Below, piece by piece: positions 11,076-21,119 of a DNA stretch of 64,000 bases. The stretch is taken from NCBI GenBank assembly GCA_963575745.1, contig CAUYUJ010017837.1, forward strand, positions 1,492,690 through 1,556,689, written 5' to 3'. Position numbers and translations under genes: made by a program. Below the pieces are notes generated by a model that did no database searches, had not been told where the DNA came from, and worked only from the letters and a program-made list of their open reading frames with translations. Source of the DNA: Prorocentrum cordatum. Its lineage: Eukaryota > Sar > Dinophyceae > Prorocentrales > Prorocentraceae. Within the stretch, counting starts at the first letter, position 1. Every line of letters starts with the position of its first letter.

Positions 11076-11800
11076 CGTGCAGGGTTGCACGGAGTGTTGA
11101 CCGGGTGGGATGCGTCTGTGCGCAAGCAGTGCATGATGAGGATTGTCGAGGAGAGATAAGTGAGGAATGAGGGGCGGGGAGGAGGGGAGAAGAGGACCAC
11201 GAGAAAAGGTTGCGAGGACGCATTGCCACAGGGCACGCGTCGGCTCGGCTGCTGCGCCATCGCAGCGTAACTTTTCAGCATCTGTGCCAGAGAGTACAGA
11301 AACGAACCGCTCGCTATGTGGCCCCCGTTTTCACTCTGCCTGTCCCTAGCTCTCCCCACGTACAATACCATGCCACGGCAAAGCATCGCACAAAGGGTGC
11401 ATTGCAGCATCGACGTGCACTGCAACATCAGTGAGAGGTGTATTGCAGCATCAGTGCCCACCCCGGGCTCCCGATTGCATCAGTGCCCATCACGCATCAG
11501 TGAGAGGTGTATTGCAGCATGAGCGGCGGCGTGGCGTGCATTGCATCATCCGATTTTAACTGTTATACTGCTCCCGAGCTGGTGTTAGACGCAGCTTGCG
11601 TGGATCGGCCTGTGTTGCCTCGTCCCCTGTCTTCGAGTCTTGCGGGGGGGAGTCGGCGCATCGTGGGCGAGATCATCCGCTGTTCGCGAGTTCCTCCTTT
11701 TTTCAGGTGTGCTGCGGTTGTGGGAGCTTCTCTGGATCTTACTTGGGCCCGCTCTTCTGGATCTTCGCGGGGCCCTGGCGTGGCGGGCACGGCCTAGCGG
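11076..11800. other. Intergenic spacer with partial copies of the tandem unit
   Basis: At 11395-11545 fragments of the downstream 116-bp unit appear (GCATTGCAGCATCAG and CAGTGAGAGGTGTATT). The remainder is GC-rich without a recognised gene. Confidence 0.6.
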
Positions 11801-12498
11801 CCACTGCTCCAGAGCCACGCGGGGGCTCAACTAAAAAGGGTGCATTGCAGCATGAGCGACAGGGCGCCTTGCAGCATCAGTGAGAGGTGTATTTCAGCAT
11901 CAGTGCCCACCCCACTCCACTGCTCCAGAGCCACGCGGGGGCTCAACAAAACACGGTACATTGCAGCATGACTGACGGGCCGCATTGCAGCATCAGTGAG
12001 AGGTGTATTTCAGCATCAGTGCCCACCCCACTCCACTGCTCCAGAGCCACGCGGGGGCTCAACAAAAAAGGGTACATTGCAGCATGACTGACAGGCCGCA
12101 TTGCAGCATCAGTGAGAGGTGTATTTCAGCATCAGTGCCCACCCCACTCCACTGCTCCAGAGCCACGCGGGGGCTCAACTTAAAAAGGGTGCATTGCAGC
12201 ATGCGCGACAGGGCGCATTGCAGCATCAGTGATAGGTGTCTTTCAGCATCAGTGCCCACTCCACTCCACTGCTCCAGAGCCACGCGGGGGCTCAACTAAA
12301 AAGGGTGCATTGCAGCATGAGCAACAGGGCGCATTGCAGCATCAGTGAGAGGTGTATTTCAGCACCAGTGCCCACCCCACTCCACTGCTCCAGAGCCACG
12401 CGGGGGCTAAACTAAAAAGGGTGCATTGCAGCATGAGCGATTGGGCGCATTGCAGCATCAGTGAGAGGTGTATTTCAGCATCAGTGCCCACTCCACTC
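11801..12498. repeat. 116-bp tandem repeat, six copies
   Basis: The landmark CCAGAGCCACGCGGGG recurs at 11809, 11925, 12041, 12157, 12274 and 12390, a spacing of 116 or 117 bases. Each unit also contains GTGCATTGCAGCATGAGCGA and CAGTGAGAGGTGTATTTCAG. Copies are more than 90% alike by eye, suggesting recent expansion. Open frames on both strands merely follow the repeat. Confidence 0.95.
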
Positions 12499-13131
12499 CG
12501 CGGATAGCCCGGGTGGCCCTGTCCGCCCAAGGCCCGGCCGCCGCAGGACCAACTGATCGACGTCGAGGTTGAAGGCCTCCTCCCCCACCACTTCCTCATC
12601 CTCCTCCACCTCGTTCCCCGTTCCTCGTCTTCCCCCTCTTCGGTTTCTCTTCCGACTCCTCCTGCCCCGCCTCCTCCCTCCTTCATCTTCCTCGTATCGC
12701 CCGCCCTCCGAGCATCGGAGTGCGGCACCCACGTCCGTTAGCGGTGCTGACGGCCACGTGCCCGGCTCGGTGGCCCAGAACTCCCTGGAGGTACAACGTT
12801 GAAAAAAAAACACGCACGAAACATGCAATATATGAAACGACATGTTCGTTTGAACCCGAACGGAAACCTGCTCCTCGAGCTGCCGTTGAACTTCGGGAGT
12901 GACGGGTGCGAATATGCGAAAAGAAAGAGAGATAGAGAAAAAAGAGAGAGAGGGATATATATATATATATATATATATAACTCCTGGTCGCACGGGATTC
13001 GGCCCCCGAGGAGCAGGCGACGTGCACAATCCAGCGGCCTCTGGCAAGGCCGCTGGGAATTCCGCCACCGCGCCACGGTCCCAGGGGCTCGAGTTGGGAG
13101 GGGGTCGCGGGGGGCCCTTGAAAGATAACAA
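12499..13131 (-). CDS. Possible minus-strand gene fragment (hypothetical)
   Basis: A minus-strand frame stays open across this stretch. It carries protein-like segments TPEVQRQLEEQVSVRVQTN, FWATEPGTWPSAPLTDVGAA and EEAFNLDVDQLVLRRPG, separated by Arg/Gly/Glu low complexity and by an AT run (12955-12980) that reads as Tyr-Ile. The better parts may be exons and the rest introns. No family was recognised, and no start or splice sites are certain. Confidence 0.3.
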
Positions 13132-13470
13132 GCAACAGAAAAATGTACCACAACCATTCTAAGGCGCCACTGCCGCGCTTAAGCTCGGCGGCGGATCAAG
13201 CGGGGTGGGCGCCCCGCGGCCTCCTCCCCCCGGCTTCGCGGCGGTGACTCAGGGCCCGCGTGGCTCGCGACGCGCGGGTGGCCTCCCTCTTCATTTTCCC
13301 CCTTTTTCTTTCCCTCCTCTCCGCCATCCTCCTCCGCCATCCTCCTCCTCCTCCTCCTCCTCCTCCTCCTCCTTCCCCCCCTCCCTCTCCTCCTCCTCCT
13401 CCTCCTCCTCCTCCTCCTCCTCCTCCTTCTCCTTACTGCGGCTCAAACCAGTGGCATTATCCTAGAGATC
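13132..13470. repeat. GC-rich spacer with CTC tract
   Basis: Unassigned sequence to about 13310, then CTC repeats at 13330-13432. Confidence 0.7.
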
Positions 13471-13976
13471 GATGACCGTGCGCTCTGCAGGCCCTGCGCT
13501 CGGTATGCGGCGACCCTACGGCTACGCAGTGTGCGATTGCGTGTGGCATGCGACACGCAGTCTGCTGAATGTGAAGCTTGTTGCCTGCCTCCTCCTCCTC
13601 CTCCTCCTCCTCCTCCTTTTCCTCCTTCCTCCTCCCTCCGCCCTCCTCTCGCCGCGGTTCAAGCCTATAACGACCGTGCAGAAATGCAGTGGCCCACAGC
13701 GCGTCAGCGCGGCCCCCCCTTCCAATGGGGGGGTGCGGGCGTGGCAACGTTGCCGCGCCCGCAGACCGAATGCGCGCTCCCACTTTGAGACGTCGTCCGA
13801 CATATTTGCACGCAGGCCTGGGCGCGATGGCCCACGCGCGCGCTGTTGCGGGGTGGGGGGCGCCGGCGACCGTGCGGAAATGCGATGGAGTTCGTGCATA
13901 TCGCTAAAGGATGTTCGCGCTGCGTGTTTTTATGCGGCCTTATCGGGCGCTTTTCTGATTTCCTCGCCCTTTTTGA
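13471..13976. other. Region upstream of the RT element, with short direct repeats
   Basis: The phrase GACCGTGCAGAAATGCAGTGG at about 13673 recurs as GACCGTGCGGAAATGCGATGG at about 13869, and GACCGTGCG appears again near 13473. A CTC tract lies at 13587-13630. This could be the 5' untranslated region of the retrotransposon. No ORF was recognised. Confidence 0.4.
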
Positions 13977-14003
13977 GCGAGCCGCTTCGCGAAAAAGCCG
14001 ACA

Positions 14004-14294
14004 ATGTGGGCTGCTACCCGGAAGAAAGTGTTAACATTCTACGAAGGTCTAGCCCTTAACACTTGGTGGACGTTTCGGATCCTCTGGGTGCCGCACCGCC
14101 GCTCCTGCGCGTGCCAGGCCAGCGCCTGCCGCAGACCTTTCTCCAAAGGCGACCTGCGGGTGTACCGCGCGTCCCGCAGCTTGGCCCACAGGAATTACTT
14201 CTGCCCGAGTTGCGTGGAGGGCGGACTCGGCCCCTTTGACATGGTCCAGGGTAGCGCCTCCCTCTCGCCAGAGGCCCAGGCGGAGCTGCACTAG
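14004..14294 (+). CDS. N-terminal zinc-finger part of the RT element, ended by an in-frame TAG
   Basis: The frame opens after a TGA at 13974; ATG is at 14004. It encodes a Cys motif CACQASACRRPFSKGDLRV followed 14-18 residues later by YFCPSCVEG, a compact zinc-binding arrangement with the K-G-x-L-R-V strand seen in PARP-like fingers. TAG at 14292-14294 ends it. The large RT frame continues in exactly the same reading frame and has no ATG before about position 14931, so this is best read as the natural start of the retroelement protein interrupted by one stop codon. Confidence 0.5.
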   Translation: MWAATRKKVLTFYEGLALNTWWTFRILWVPHRRSCACQASACRRPFSKGDLRVYRASRSLAHRNYFCPSCVEGGLGPFDMVQGSASLSPEAQAELH

Positions 14295-17200
14295 TCCTGC
14301 GACCAACCTGGACGTCCCACACGGGCGGAGCACCTCGCCGATTCGCGCGCTGGACGCCTGCGCCGCCGCACAGCCGACCAGGCGCACACGCCGGGCCGCA
14401 GGGCCCCGCGTGACGACGACGACGCCGACGACGACGCTCGGCCGCCCGGCCTCGACGCCGACGGGGCCCCAGCGCAGACGCTCCTCAATCTTGACTGGTG
14501 GGACGGGGTGTCGTGCAACGACTTGGGGGTGGACGTCCGCGCCGTTGGGTCGGTCCCGGAGCCCCTCGCGCACTCCCTCGCCGTGCTCCGGGGGGCTGCC
14601 GCGACCGCCTTCCTCGACGCACAGCGGGCCGGAGACGCCGCTGCAGCTAGCAGGGCGGGCAAACTGCTGACTTTCTTCGACAGGGTCATCCTCTTCGCAC
14701 CGACCCGGGTCCGCGGAGGACGGAGCGCTAAGAACAGCGGCGGGCTCTCCAAAATCCTCGCGCGACGGATCCGCATAGCTTGGCGCGGCGACTGGGGGGC
14801 TCTGTGGCGCGAGGCGGCCGCCGCCGCCGCTGCTGGGGCTGGCGCAGCCGGTCGACGGCGCACTGGCCGACCGCAGGACACCGCGAAGAGCGTGGAGACC
14901 TTCCTGTCTGAGGGATTGGTATCCAAGGCCATGTCGTTGGTGACTCGCTCGGCCGCGGTGGTCACTGACGCCAGTGCTCACGGCGAGCTTCAGAACCTCT
15001 TCCCGCAGGGCGCGGGCGCCACCCCAACCGCAGCGCAGCTTCCCGACGACGAGACCACAGAAAAGCTCCTGCACGCGGTGCGCCAGGCCATCGAGCAAGC
15101 CCCGCGGAGGTCTGGCCCAGGCCCCAACGGCTCCCGTTTCGAGCACTGGAAGACTCCCCTTGCCGACTCCGCCGCGCTCGAGGCGAACTGCCGGGTGGCC
15201 GTGGCCTTCCTCCTCGGCGTCCCCCCCCCCGATTTCACGACGGCCAACTTGGGGGCCCGGCTAGTGGCGCTGCGGAAGAAAAACGGGAAATTGCGGCCGG
15301 TGGCATGCGGGGGCGTCCTCCGCAGGCTGGCGGCGAAGGCGGCTTGCGAGGTCTTCAAGGAGGAGCTGAAAGACGCCTGCGGCCCCCTCCAGTTCGCGGT
15401 CGGCACGAGGGCGGGCTGCGAGCGGGTCCACACAAGCGTCACCGCTCTGGCCGAAGCGATGCCGGGGGCCGCCGTCCTGGCTTTTGATGCTACTAATGCC
15501 TTCAATGCCCTGCCCCGGCAAACGGTGCTTGACGCAGTGGCCCGCCGGGCGCCGAGCCTCCTCCCGGTCGCCAACGCTTGGCTGACGAGGCCGACGACGC
15601 ACCTTTTCTGGGACGACCTCGGCACCCCCATGCCCGTGTCGGCCCAGACAGGCGTCGACCAGGGCTGCCCGCTCAGTCCCGCGTTCTTCGCCATTGGGAT
15701 CGCCGACGCCCTTGCCCGCGCCCGCGAGCGCCTGCAACTGCTGAGCCCCGTCTCCCGCCTTTTCTCCTACCTCGACGACGTGCTTATGGTCGCGCCAGCG
15801 GAGGCCGCCGCCCAGGCACACGACGTCGTGCGAGAAGAGATGGCCCGGGCCGGCTTGGAGCTCAACGCGGACAAGACCAAGGTATGGACCGCCAGCCCGG
15901 CCACTGCGATCCCTCCACAGCTCGCGCCGCTCCGGGCCGCCAACTTGACCGTCCTGGGGAACCCGGTCACGCGGTGCGACCGCGACGAGGACGACGACGA
16001 CGCCAGGCTGCCCCTTCTGGCCAGCTCCGACGGCCGAGAGGTCCTGGACAAAACGCGGCACTTCCTGGCCCACTGGAGAACGCTGCGCCAGAACGGGCTC
16101 TCGGCGGAAGGGGCGCACACGCTGCTCCGCACCTACGCCCAGGGCTACTGCACCCACCTGCTGCGCGCGAACTACGAGACCGCCCGGGTGGGGGAGCTCG
16201 ACGACTTGCTATTCGGGGCCTACGCCGAGCTAGCTGGGCCCTTGAGCAACGAGCAGAAGGAGTGGCTCACCCTCCGCCTCAAGGACGGCGGCAACGGCTT
16301 CCCCTCGGCCCGGGAGACCGCCGCCCGCGCCTACCTCGGAAGCTGGGCCTTCTGCTTTCGGGGCGTGGCAGGCTGCCTCGGAGCCACCTCGGCGGAGGCC
16401 GCCCGGGCGCGCTGCCCTCAGACGGCAGACGCTTGGCGCCGCGCCGAAGCGGAGCTCGACCGGCAGGAGGCGAAGGCCGAACCCTTGGATTGGGCAGCTC
16501 TCCTGGCTGAGCCCAAGGCCAAACAGCAGGGGTACTGGGGGAAGAGGACTTCCTTCGCCAAAAGAGCGCGGCTGCTCCGGACGCTAAACGAGGACGGCCA
16601 ACTCGCTCTGCGCGGCGCCGGAGGCCCAGGGGCGGGGGCCCGGTTCTTGCCTCGCGAGGAGGGCGACGCGCCCCTCCCAGACAACCACTTCCTGGCCAAC
16701 TTGCGCATGCGTCTTTCCTGCGACGCGTGTGCCCCGGGCTCGCGCTGCCAACGCCGGAAGCAGGACGGCTCGCTTTGCGGGGAAGCGCTGGATGCCAAGG
16801 GCTGGCACGCCCGGAAGTGCGGGTGCGGGGGCAGCAGGGACTACAGGCACAACTCCCTGCGCGACTGGAGCGGGCCTTGGCACTGCGCTCAGACGGGCCA
16901 CAGGGCCACGACCGAGCAGCGAGTCCCTGCTTGGGACCGCCAGCACCCTGACACCGGAGCTTGGGAGGAGGCTCTTCTCGACGTGGCCACGCGCGACCCC
17001 GCTACCAACGCCCCAATCTTTGTGGACTGGTCTGTCGCCTGCGAACACAGCAACAACAACGCTCGCAGGCAGGCCAGGGCTCGCACGGACGGGGTGGCGG
17101 CGGCTCAGGCAGTCGACAGAAAGCGGGCGCGCTACCCCCCGGCTGGAGGGGAACTCATCCCGGCCGTCTTGGAGACTGGGGGCCGGCCGGCGGACGAGCT

Positions 17201-17333
17201 GGTCGCCTTCGTGCGCCCCTACGGCCGGGACCTGCCGGATGCCGACCGTTCCGCTGTGATCTCTGCCACGTGGAGAAAAATTCAGCGGCGCCTCGCGTTC
17301 GGCAACGCTGAGATGCTGCTCAGTGCGACGTGA
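14295..17333 (+). CDS. Non-LTR retrotransposon protein: reverse transcriptase plus restriction-like endonuclease
   Basis: About 1,010 codons are open from the TAG at 14292 to TGA at 17331-17333. Counting from a GTG at 14508, RT motif A is FDATNAFN (Asp near residue 327), motif B is QTGVDQGCPLSPAFF, motif C is FSYLDDVLMVA (Asp 423-424) and motif D is AGLELNADKTKVW, so all catalytic residues are present. Downstream, a C...C...H-x4-C knuckle with a following RHNSLRDW is visible near residues 750-790. Then comes LLDVATRDPATNAPIFVDWS, with Asp near 825 and Asp near 840. The knuckle plus PD-(D/E)xK layout is that of R2/CRE-type elements carrying a restriction-like endonuclease (established for those clades; assignment here is inference). 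The upstream finger (14004-14294) completes the protein. Only the TAG at 14292 disrupts it, so the element may be young. Confidence 0.8.
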   Translation, partial: SCDQPGRPTRAEHLADSRAGRLRRRTADQAHTPGRRAPRDDDDADDDARPPGLDADGAPAQTLLNLDWWDGVSCNDLGVDVRAVGSVPEPLAHSLAVLRGAAATAFLDAQRAGDAAAASRAGKLLTFFDRVILFAPTRVRGGRSAKNSGGLSKILARRIRIAWRGDWGALWREAAAAAAAGAGAAGRRRTGRPQDTAKSVETFLSEGLVSKAMSLVTRSAAVVTDASAHGELQNLFPQGAGATPTAAQLPDDETTEKLLHAVRQAIEQAPRRSGPGPNGSRFEHWKTPLADSAALEANCRVAVAFLLGVPPPDFTTANLGARLVALRKKNGKLRPVACGGVLRRLAAKAACEVFKEELKDACGPLQFAVGTRAGCERVHTSVTALAEAMPGAAVLAFDATNAFNALPRQTVLDAVARRAPSLLPVANAWLTRPTTHLFWDDLGTPMPVSAQTGVDQGCPLSPAFFAIGIADALARARERLQLLSPVSRLFSYLDDVLMVAPAEAAAQAHDVVREEMARAGLELNADKTKVWTASPATAIPPQLAPLRAANLTVLGNPVTRCDRDEDDDDARLPLLASSDGREVLDKTRHFLAHWRTLRQNGLSAEGAHTLLRTYAQGYCTHLLRANYETARVGELDDLLFGAYAELAGPLSNEQKEWLTLRLKDGGNGFPSARETAARAYLGSWAFCFRGVAGCLGATSAEAARARCPQTADAWRRAEAELDRQEAKAEPLDWAALLAEPKAKQQGYWGKRTSFAKRARLLRTLNEDGQLALRGAGGPGAGARFLPREEGDAPLPDNHFLANLRMRLSCDACAPGSRCQRRKQDGSLCGEALDAKGWHARKCGCGGSRDYRHNSLRDWSGPWHCAQTGHRATTEQRVPAWDRQHPDTGAWEEALLDVATRDPATNAPIFVDWSVACEHSNNNARRQARARTDGVAAAQAVDRKRARYPPAGGELIPAVLETGGRPADELVAFVRPYGRDLPDADRSAVISATWRKIQRRLAFGNAEMLLSAT

Positions 17334-17760
17334 GCAACCCACCGGCTCCGACTCGACCACAGCCACCACCGCGGCGACCATTAGCACGCCCGCCTCACGC
17401 CCACTACGACCACCACGACGATTACCACGACCGCTGCCCTGCGACCACTGCGACAACCACGCCCACCACCACCACTACGCTCGCCCACCGCCACGACCAC
17501 TGCGGCGACCACTGCGGACGGCCACGGCGACGACGGCCACCATCACGACCACTACGACCACCACGACCACTTCGGCCACCACCGCGGCTGCCGCCCCCAC
17601 CCACTACGACCCCCGCGGCCCCCGCAACGACCGCCACCTTCCGACCGCCCCCGTCCCTTGCCCCTCCCTCCCCTCTCCTCCTCCTCCTCCTCCTCCTCCT
17701 CCTCCTCCTCCTCCTCCTGTTCAGTTTGCGCCCGCTTCGCTTTGCCCGCGCTGATTTTCG
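17334..17760. repeat. CCACGAC/CCACCG degenerate repeat and CTC tract after the RT ORF
   Basis: Starting at the stop codon, 17340-17650 is a degenerate ACCACNACGACC repeat (Thr/Pro/Arg frames), followed by CTC repeats at 17675-17718. It may be the 3' untranslated or tail region of the retrotransposon. Confidence 0.7.
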
Positions 17761-17879
17761 CTCAAGGCGACTGTCGGCGCAGGTGGCCTGCCCGAGGTGG
17801 TTTTGCACCTGCCCCCGCCGCCTGCTCCGGGGTCGCCCGGCAGGTTGGGGCAGGGCGCTGGGGACCTCGCCTCCCCCTC

Positions 17880-17881
17880 CC

Positions 17882-17931
<50 letters not shown>
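17880..17931. repeat. GA dinucleotide repeat
   Basis: About 25 consecutive GA units directly after CCCCCAGA. Confidence 0.98.
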
Positions 17932-17933
<2 letters not shown>

Positions 17934-17983
17934 CGCGCGGGGGCGAGGGGGAGATGGGCAGGTGAGGTGGGCAATGCAGAGGC

Positions 17984-18212
17984 TTAGCAGGGCGGACTTA
18001 GAATTCGCGCGAGCGCACGCACCGCCTCCGCATCTTCGACCAGGCTCGCGCCGAAAGCGAACATCTCTGGGAGAACAATCTGACGCGCAGGGCCCCGGGT
18101 GCGAGATGTAGCCGATGGCGGCGGTGGGCCGAAAAAACGAGTTGCAACATTCCGATGTGCCGACCTGCGTGCGTTGAACGTCGTCGTCGTCGTCGCGGTC
18201 GTCGTCGTCGCG

Positions 18213-18253
<41 letters not shown>

Positions 18254-19226
18254 GGTCGTCGTCGTCGTCGTCGTCTGTCGTCCGTCGTCCGTCGCCCGTC
18301 GCCCGTCGTCGTCGTCGTCGGCGTCGTCGTCGTGGCCGCTTTCTGTCTTCAGGAGGGGGGTGACAATGAGCGGTGGGGGACGTCCGAGGTTTGCGGGCGA
18401 TCGATGGAGAGGGAGGATGCACGACGATAAATACAAGGATGAGAATGACAATGATGAGGAGGATGAGGAGGAGGAGGTGGATGATGAGGGATATGATGAG
18501 GAGGAGGAGGAGGAGGAGGAGGTCGGACCCAACGGGGTTGCCACCGACGAACGGGCGAGTGTACATCGCCGCCAATGCGTCGGATCGTGCCGCCTGGCGC
18601 AACTGCTCGAGCACGTCGGTGCTCGTGTGTTGACGTTGCTCGGTCGTCGCAAGTGCATCGGCTCGTTCGAAATCTGATAATGATGCGTTGTGCCGAAACG
18701 ACTGTCGAACGGGTTCGGGGCGCCGGGGCAGGGCAACAACACCCCCTTCCCCCCAATTGCGCGGAAGGGCTTCGCTGCGGACCGGCCGCCCGCGGCGCTG
18801 CAGCACGGGAGGCGGACATCTTGTGCGGGGGTAGCCGTTGCGCTCGCCCTGCGTGAATGGGAATGGCGAGCGCAAACGCGATCCCCGCGCCAAATGTCTG
18901 CGCCCCGCGGACCGCACCCCCCAATGATTCACCGATGTCGAGGCGGCCCCCCCTTCTGGGAGAGGAGAACAAGGAGGGATGAGCGGGCAGCAACCAGTCG
19001 TGTCGGATCTGCGTTCGACGAGGGCGTCGACGCGTCGAAGACGCGTCGAAACCAGCAATGGCAGAATCTGCCACATCGACAGCATGCGTTGGGAGTGAGA
19101 GGGCCGAGACAGCAACGAGCAAGATAGACTTGAGAGCGAGCGGGCAGGGAAGGCGTGGGAGGATCTGGAGAGCCTGAAGAAAGGACATGTAGATCTGCAA
19201 ATGCCGTCATACGTAACATATTTCAC
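17984..19226 (-). CDS. Possible minus-strand gene fragments (hypothetical)
   Basis: Protein-like minus-strand pieces occur at about 19200-19045 (LPTHAVDVADSAIAG preceded by a hydrophobic stretch), 18660-18525 (LSDFERADALATTEQRQHTS, LEQLRQAARSDALAAMYTRP) and 18085-17984 (FAFGASLVEDAEAVRALARI, stop TAA-type end). They are separated by GTC and GAGGAG repeats that could be introns. No family is recognised and the splice sites are not fixed. Chance open frames in GC-rich DNA remain possible. Confidence 0.25.
18180..18345. repeat. GTC trinucleotide array
   Basis: GTCGTCGTC with GCG and CCGTC interruptions, lying between two candidate minus-strand exons. Confidence 0.95.
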
Positions 19227-19510
19227 ACGAGCGCTAGCGCACCTTCAGACCGCGCGTGTTTGAACGCCCGCGGCTTGCTGCACATGCACATCAGTAACAC
19301 CTAGGATGCAATTGTTGCTCTGGATCACGGGCCCGCGTTATCACGTGCATCGTTGCGTATGATTTCATGTGTGATGCTACGCACCAGTGCGTACTGATGC
19401 ACATGTGCAACACGTGAGCCCGAAGCGTAGTTATGCCCCGCGACCCCGAAACAAACAGACCCCGAGATCCGAGCGCCCCTGAGGACTCCATAGCACATGC
19501 ACGACCACTA
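19227..19510. other. Intergenic, lower GC
   Basis: Contains short ATGCACATGTGCA-like palindromic words. No gene was seen. Confidence 0.5.
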
Positions 19511-20040
19511 CTAACTGGCTATGCTCGACGCTGCCCTGGCAGTCTCAGTCATGCGGTGCTCGATTGCAAGAGCCACCGCACGACATAATTCTAAAGGGTA
19601 TGATTGGCTAGCCTTCTGCTGCTTATGGTCCCCGCCAACGCACCTATCAGGTCTCCAACCCTTCGTGGATGTGGGGCCGTTGTCTTGGCGGGGGGTGCAG
19701 CGGCGCTGATCTTCTGTAAGTCTCACTTTCGCACGCTTCACAGCTGCCGACTTGGGGCGACATATGGCGCCCTCAAGCAGGTGCGAACCATTGCCCCAGA
19801 CCTCGAGAGGTTTCACTGAGTCTGCCCCGAATGCGCCGAGATATGCATGCACCCGTCTGGCCCCAAAGAGATTCGCGCAGTCCTTGAACTGCGAGGCGAG
19901 AAAAACATCGAATTAAAAGGTTGCTCGACCGTGGTGTATACCGTCAACGCGGCCGCGGGGGTCACCATGCAGCACCTCCCCGCGGGTGAGCGGGCGAGGC
20001 TGTCAGCGGAGGGCAGATTGAGGGGCGAGCGTGGATCCAT

Positions 20041-20130
20041 GACTGTGTGTTGTGTGTGTGTGTGCGTGCGTGCGTGTGCGTGTGTGCGCGTGTATGGTGT
20101 GTGCGCGCGCGCGTGTGTGCGTGTGTGTGT

Positions 20131-20178
<48 letters not shown>

Positions 20179-20225
20179 ATCGTCGTCGTCATCGTATTCG
20201 TCGTCATCGTCGTAGCCGACGTCGT
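20041..20225. repeat. TG-rich and GTC repeats
   Basis: TGTGTGTGTGCGTG at 20045-20135, then GTC/GTCGTCAT triplets to 20220, inside the decayed gene. Confidence 0.95.
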
Positions 20226-20546
20226 GTATATGTATATGCATGTGTGCATATATACAAGTATGCGTGTAAGCCGCACGTGCAAGCATATGGTGCAAAGCAT
20301 GGCGGCGCGATCAAATCGGAACTGTACATGCGAGAACATAGAACCCGCCAGGCACAGCATTCGACGCCGAAATCGACGCGTCGAAGATGCATCGAATACG
20401 CGGGCTGCTAGCGAGCACGCTGCATCGGCGATGCGGGCCAACGTCTGTGCGATTATCTACACGGCTTCGCCGCAATCCCGAACATCAACGCTCGCCCCTG
20501 CAAATCTCGCACATTCGCTACACCCGTCCAATCATGCATGCTGTGC

Positions 20547-20561
20547 CCCCCCCCCCCGCCG

Positions 20562-20599
<38 letters not shown>
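20547..20599. repeat. Poly-C tract, longest run 38 bases
   Basis: The C run at 20562-20599 is interrupted upstream only by CGCCG. Base count is likely to be unreliable in any read technology. Confidence 0.95.
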
Positions 20600-21119
20600 A
20601 CGCGAGTAGCAATGTCCAGTTCGCTTCGGCAACGTCGAGCCTGGAGTCGTCGCCGAGCAGGTTGCCACGTGGGCCCCGTCTCGCCTGCGCCCGACACCCG
20701 CTCCACCACGCGGAGCATTGGGGCGCGAGATGGCGCGACCCCGTGATAGGGATACTCAATAAGCAATATAAGCAGTCAATCATCCCTGTCGCCGTGCATG
20801 CGTCTTGAAACTCTGCGCTGGCACGCCTGTCGAATGTTGAAACCCTGTGCCCCTATAGACACCACTTGTGCAGATATGCCAGCGTCGCCAGAATACCTTT
20901 CTAGAAAAGCTAAATCTCTGAGCGGGCCCAGCGACATTATTCGGTCAACCTCACGCACGATCAAGCCCATGCGAGCAGCGACTGGTAAACTCAGAACACG
21001 AACTAGATCGGGTGATCTCTCGATGGGGCACGCTCGGGCATCCCAATGCACCTGGCCGAACTGAACAGCACCAGCTGCGGGCACAATTAGCCGCGCGATG
21101 AGAAGTGCAAGCCGTCGCG

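Noticed and set aside
11801-12498. CRISPR array
   Set aside because: The 116-bp units are contiguous near-identical copies without variable spacers, and the context is eukaryotic.
17751-17766. GATTTTCGCTCAAG as a spliced-leader relic
   Set aside because: Only the last part resembles the leader, with a mismatch in the core; no clear gene begins there.
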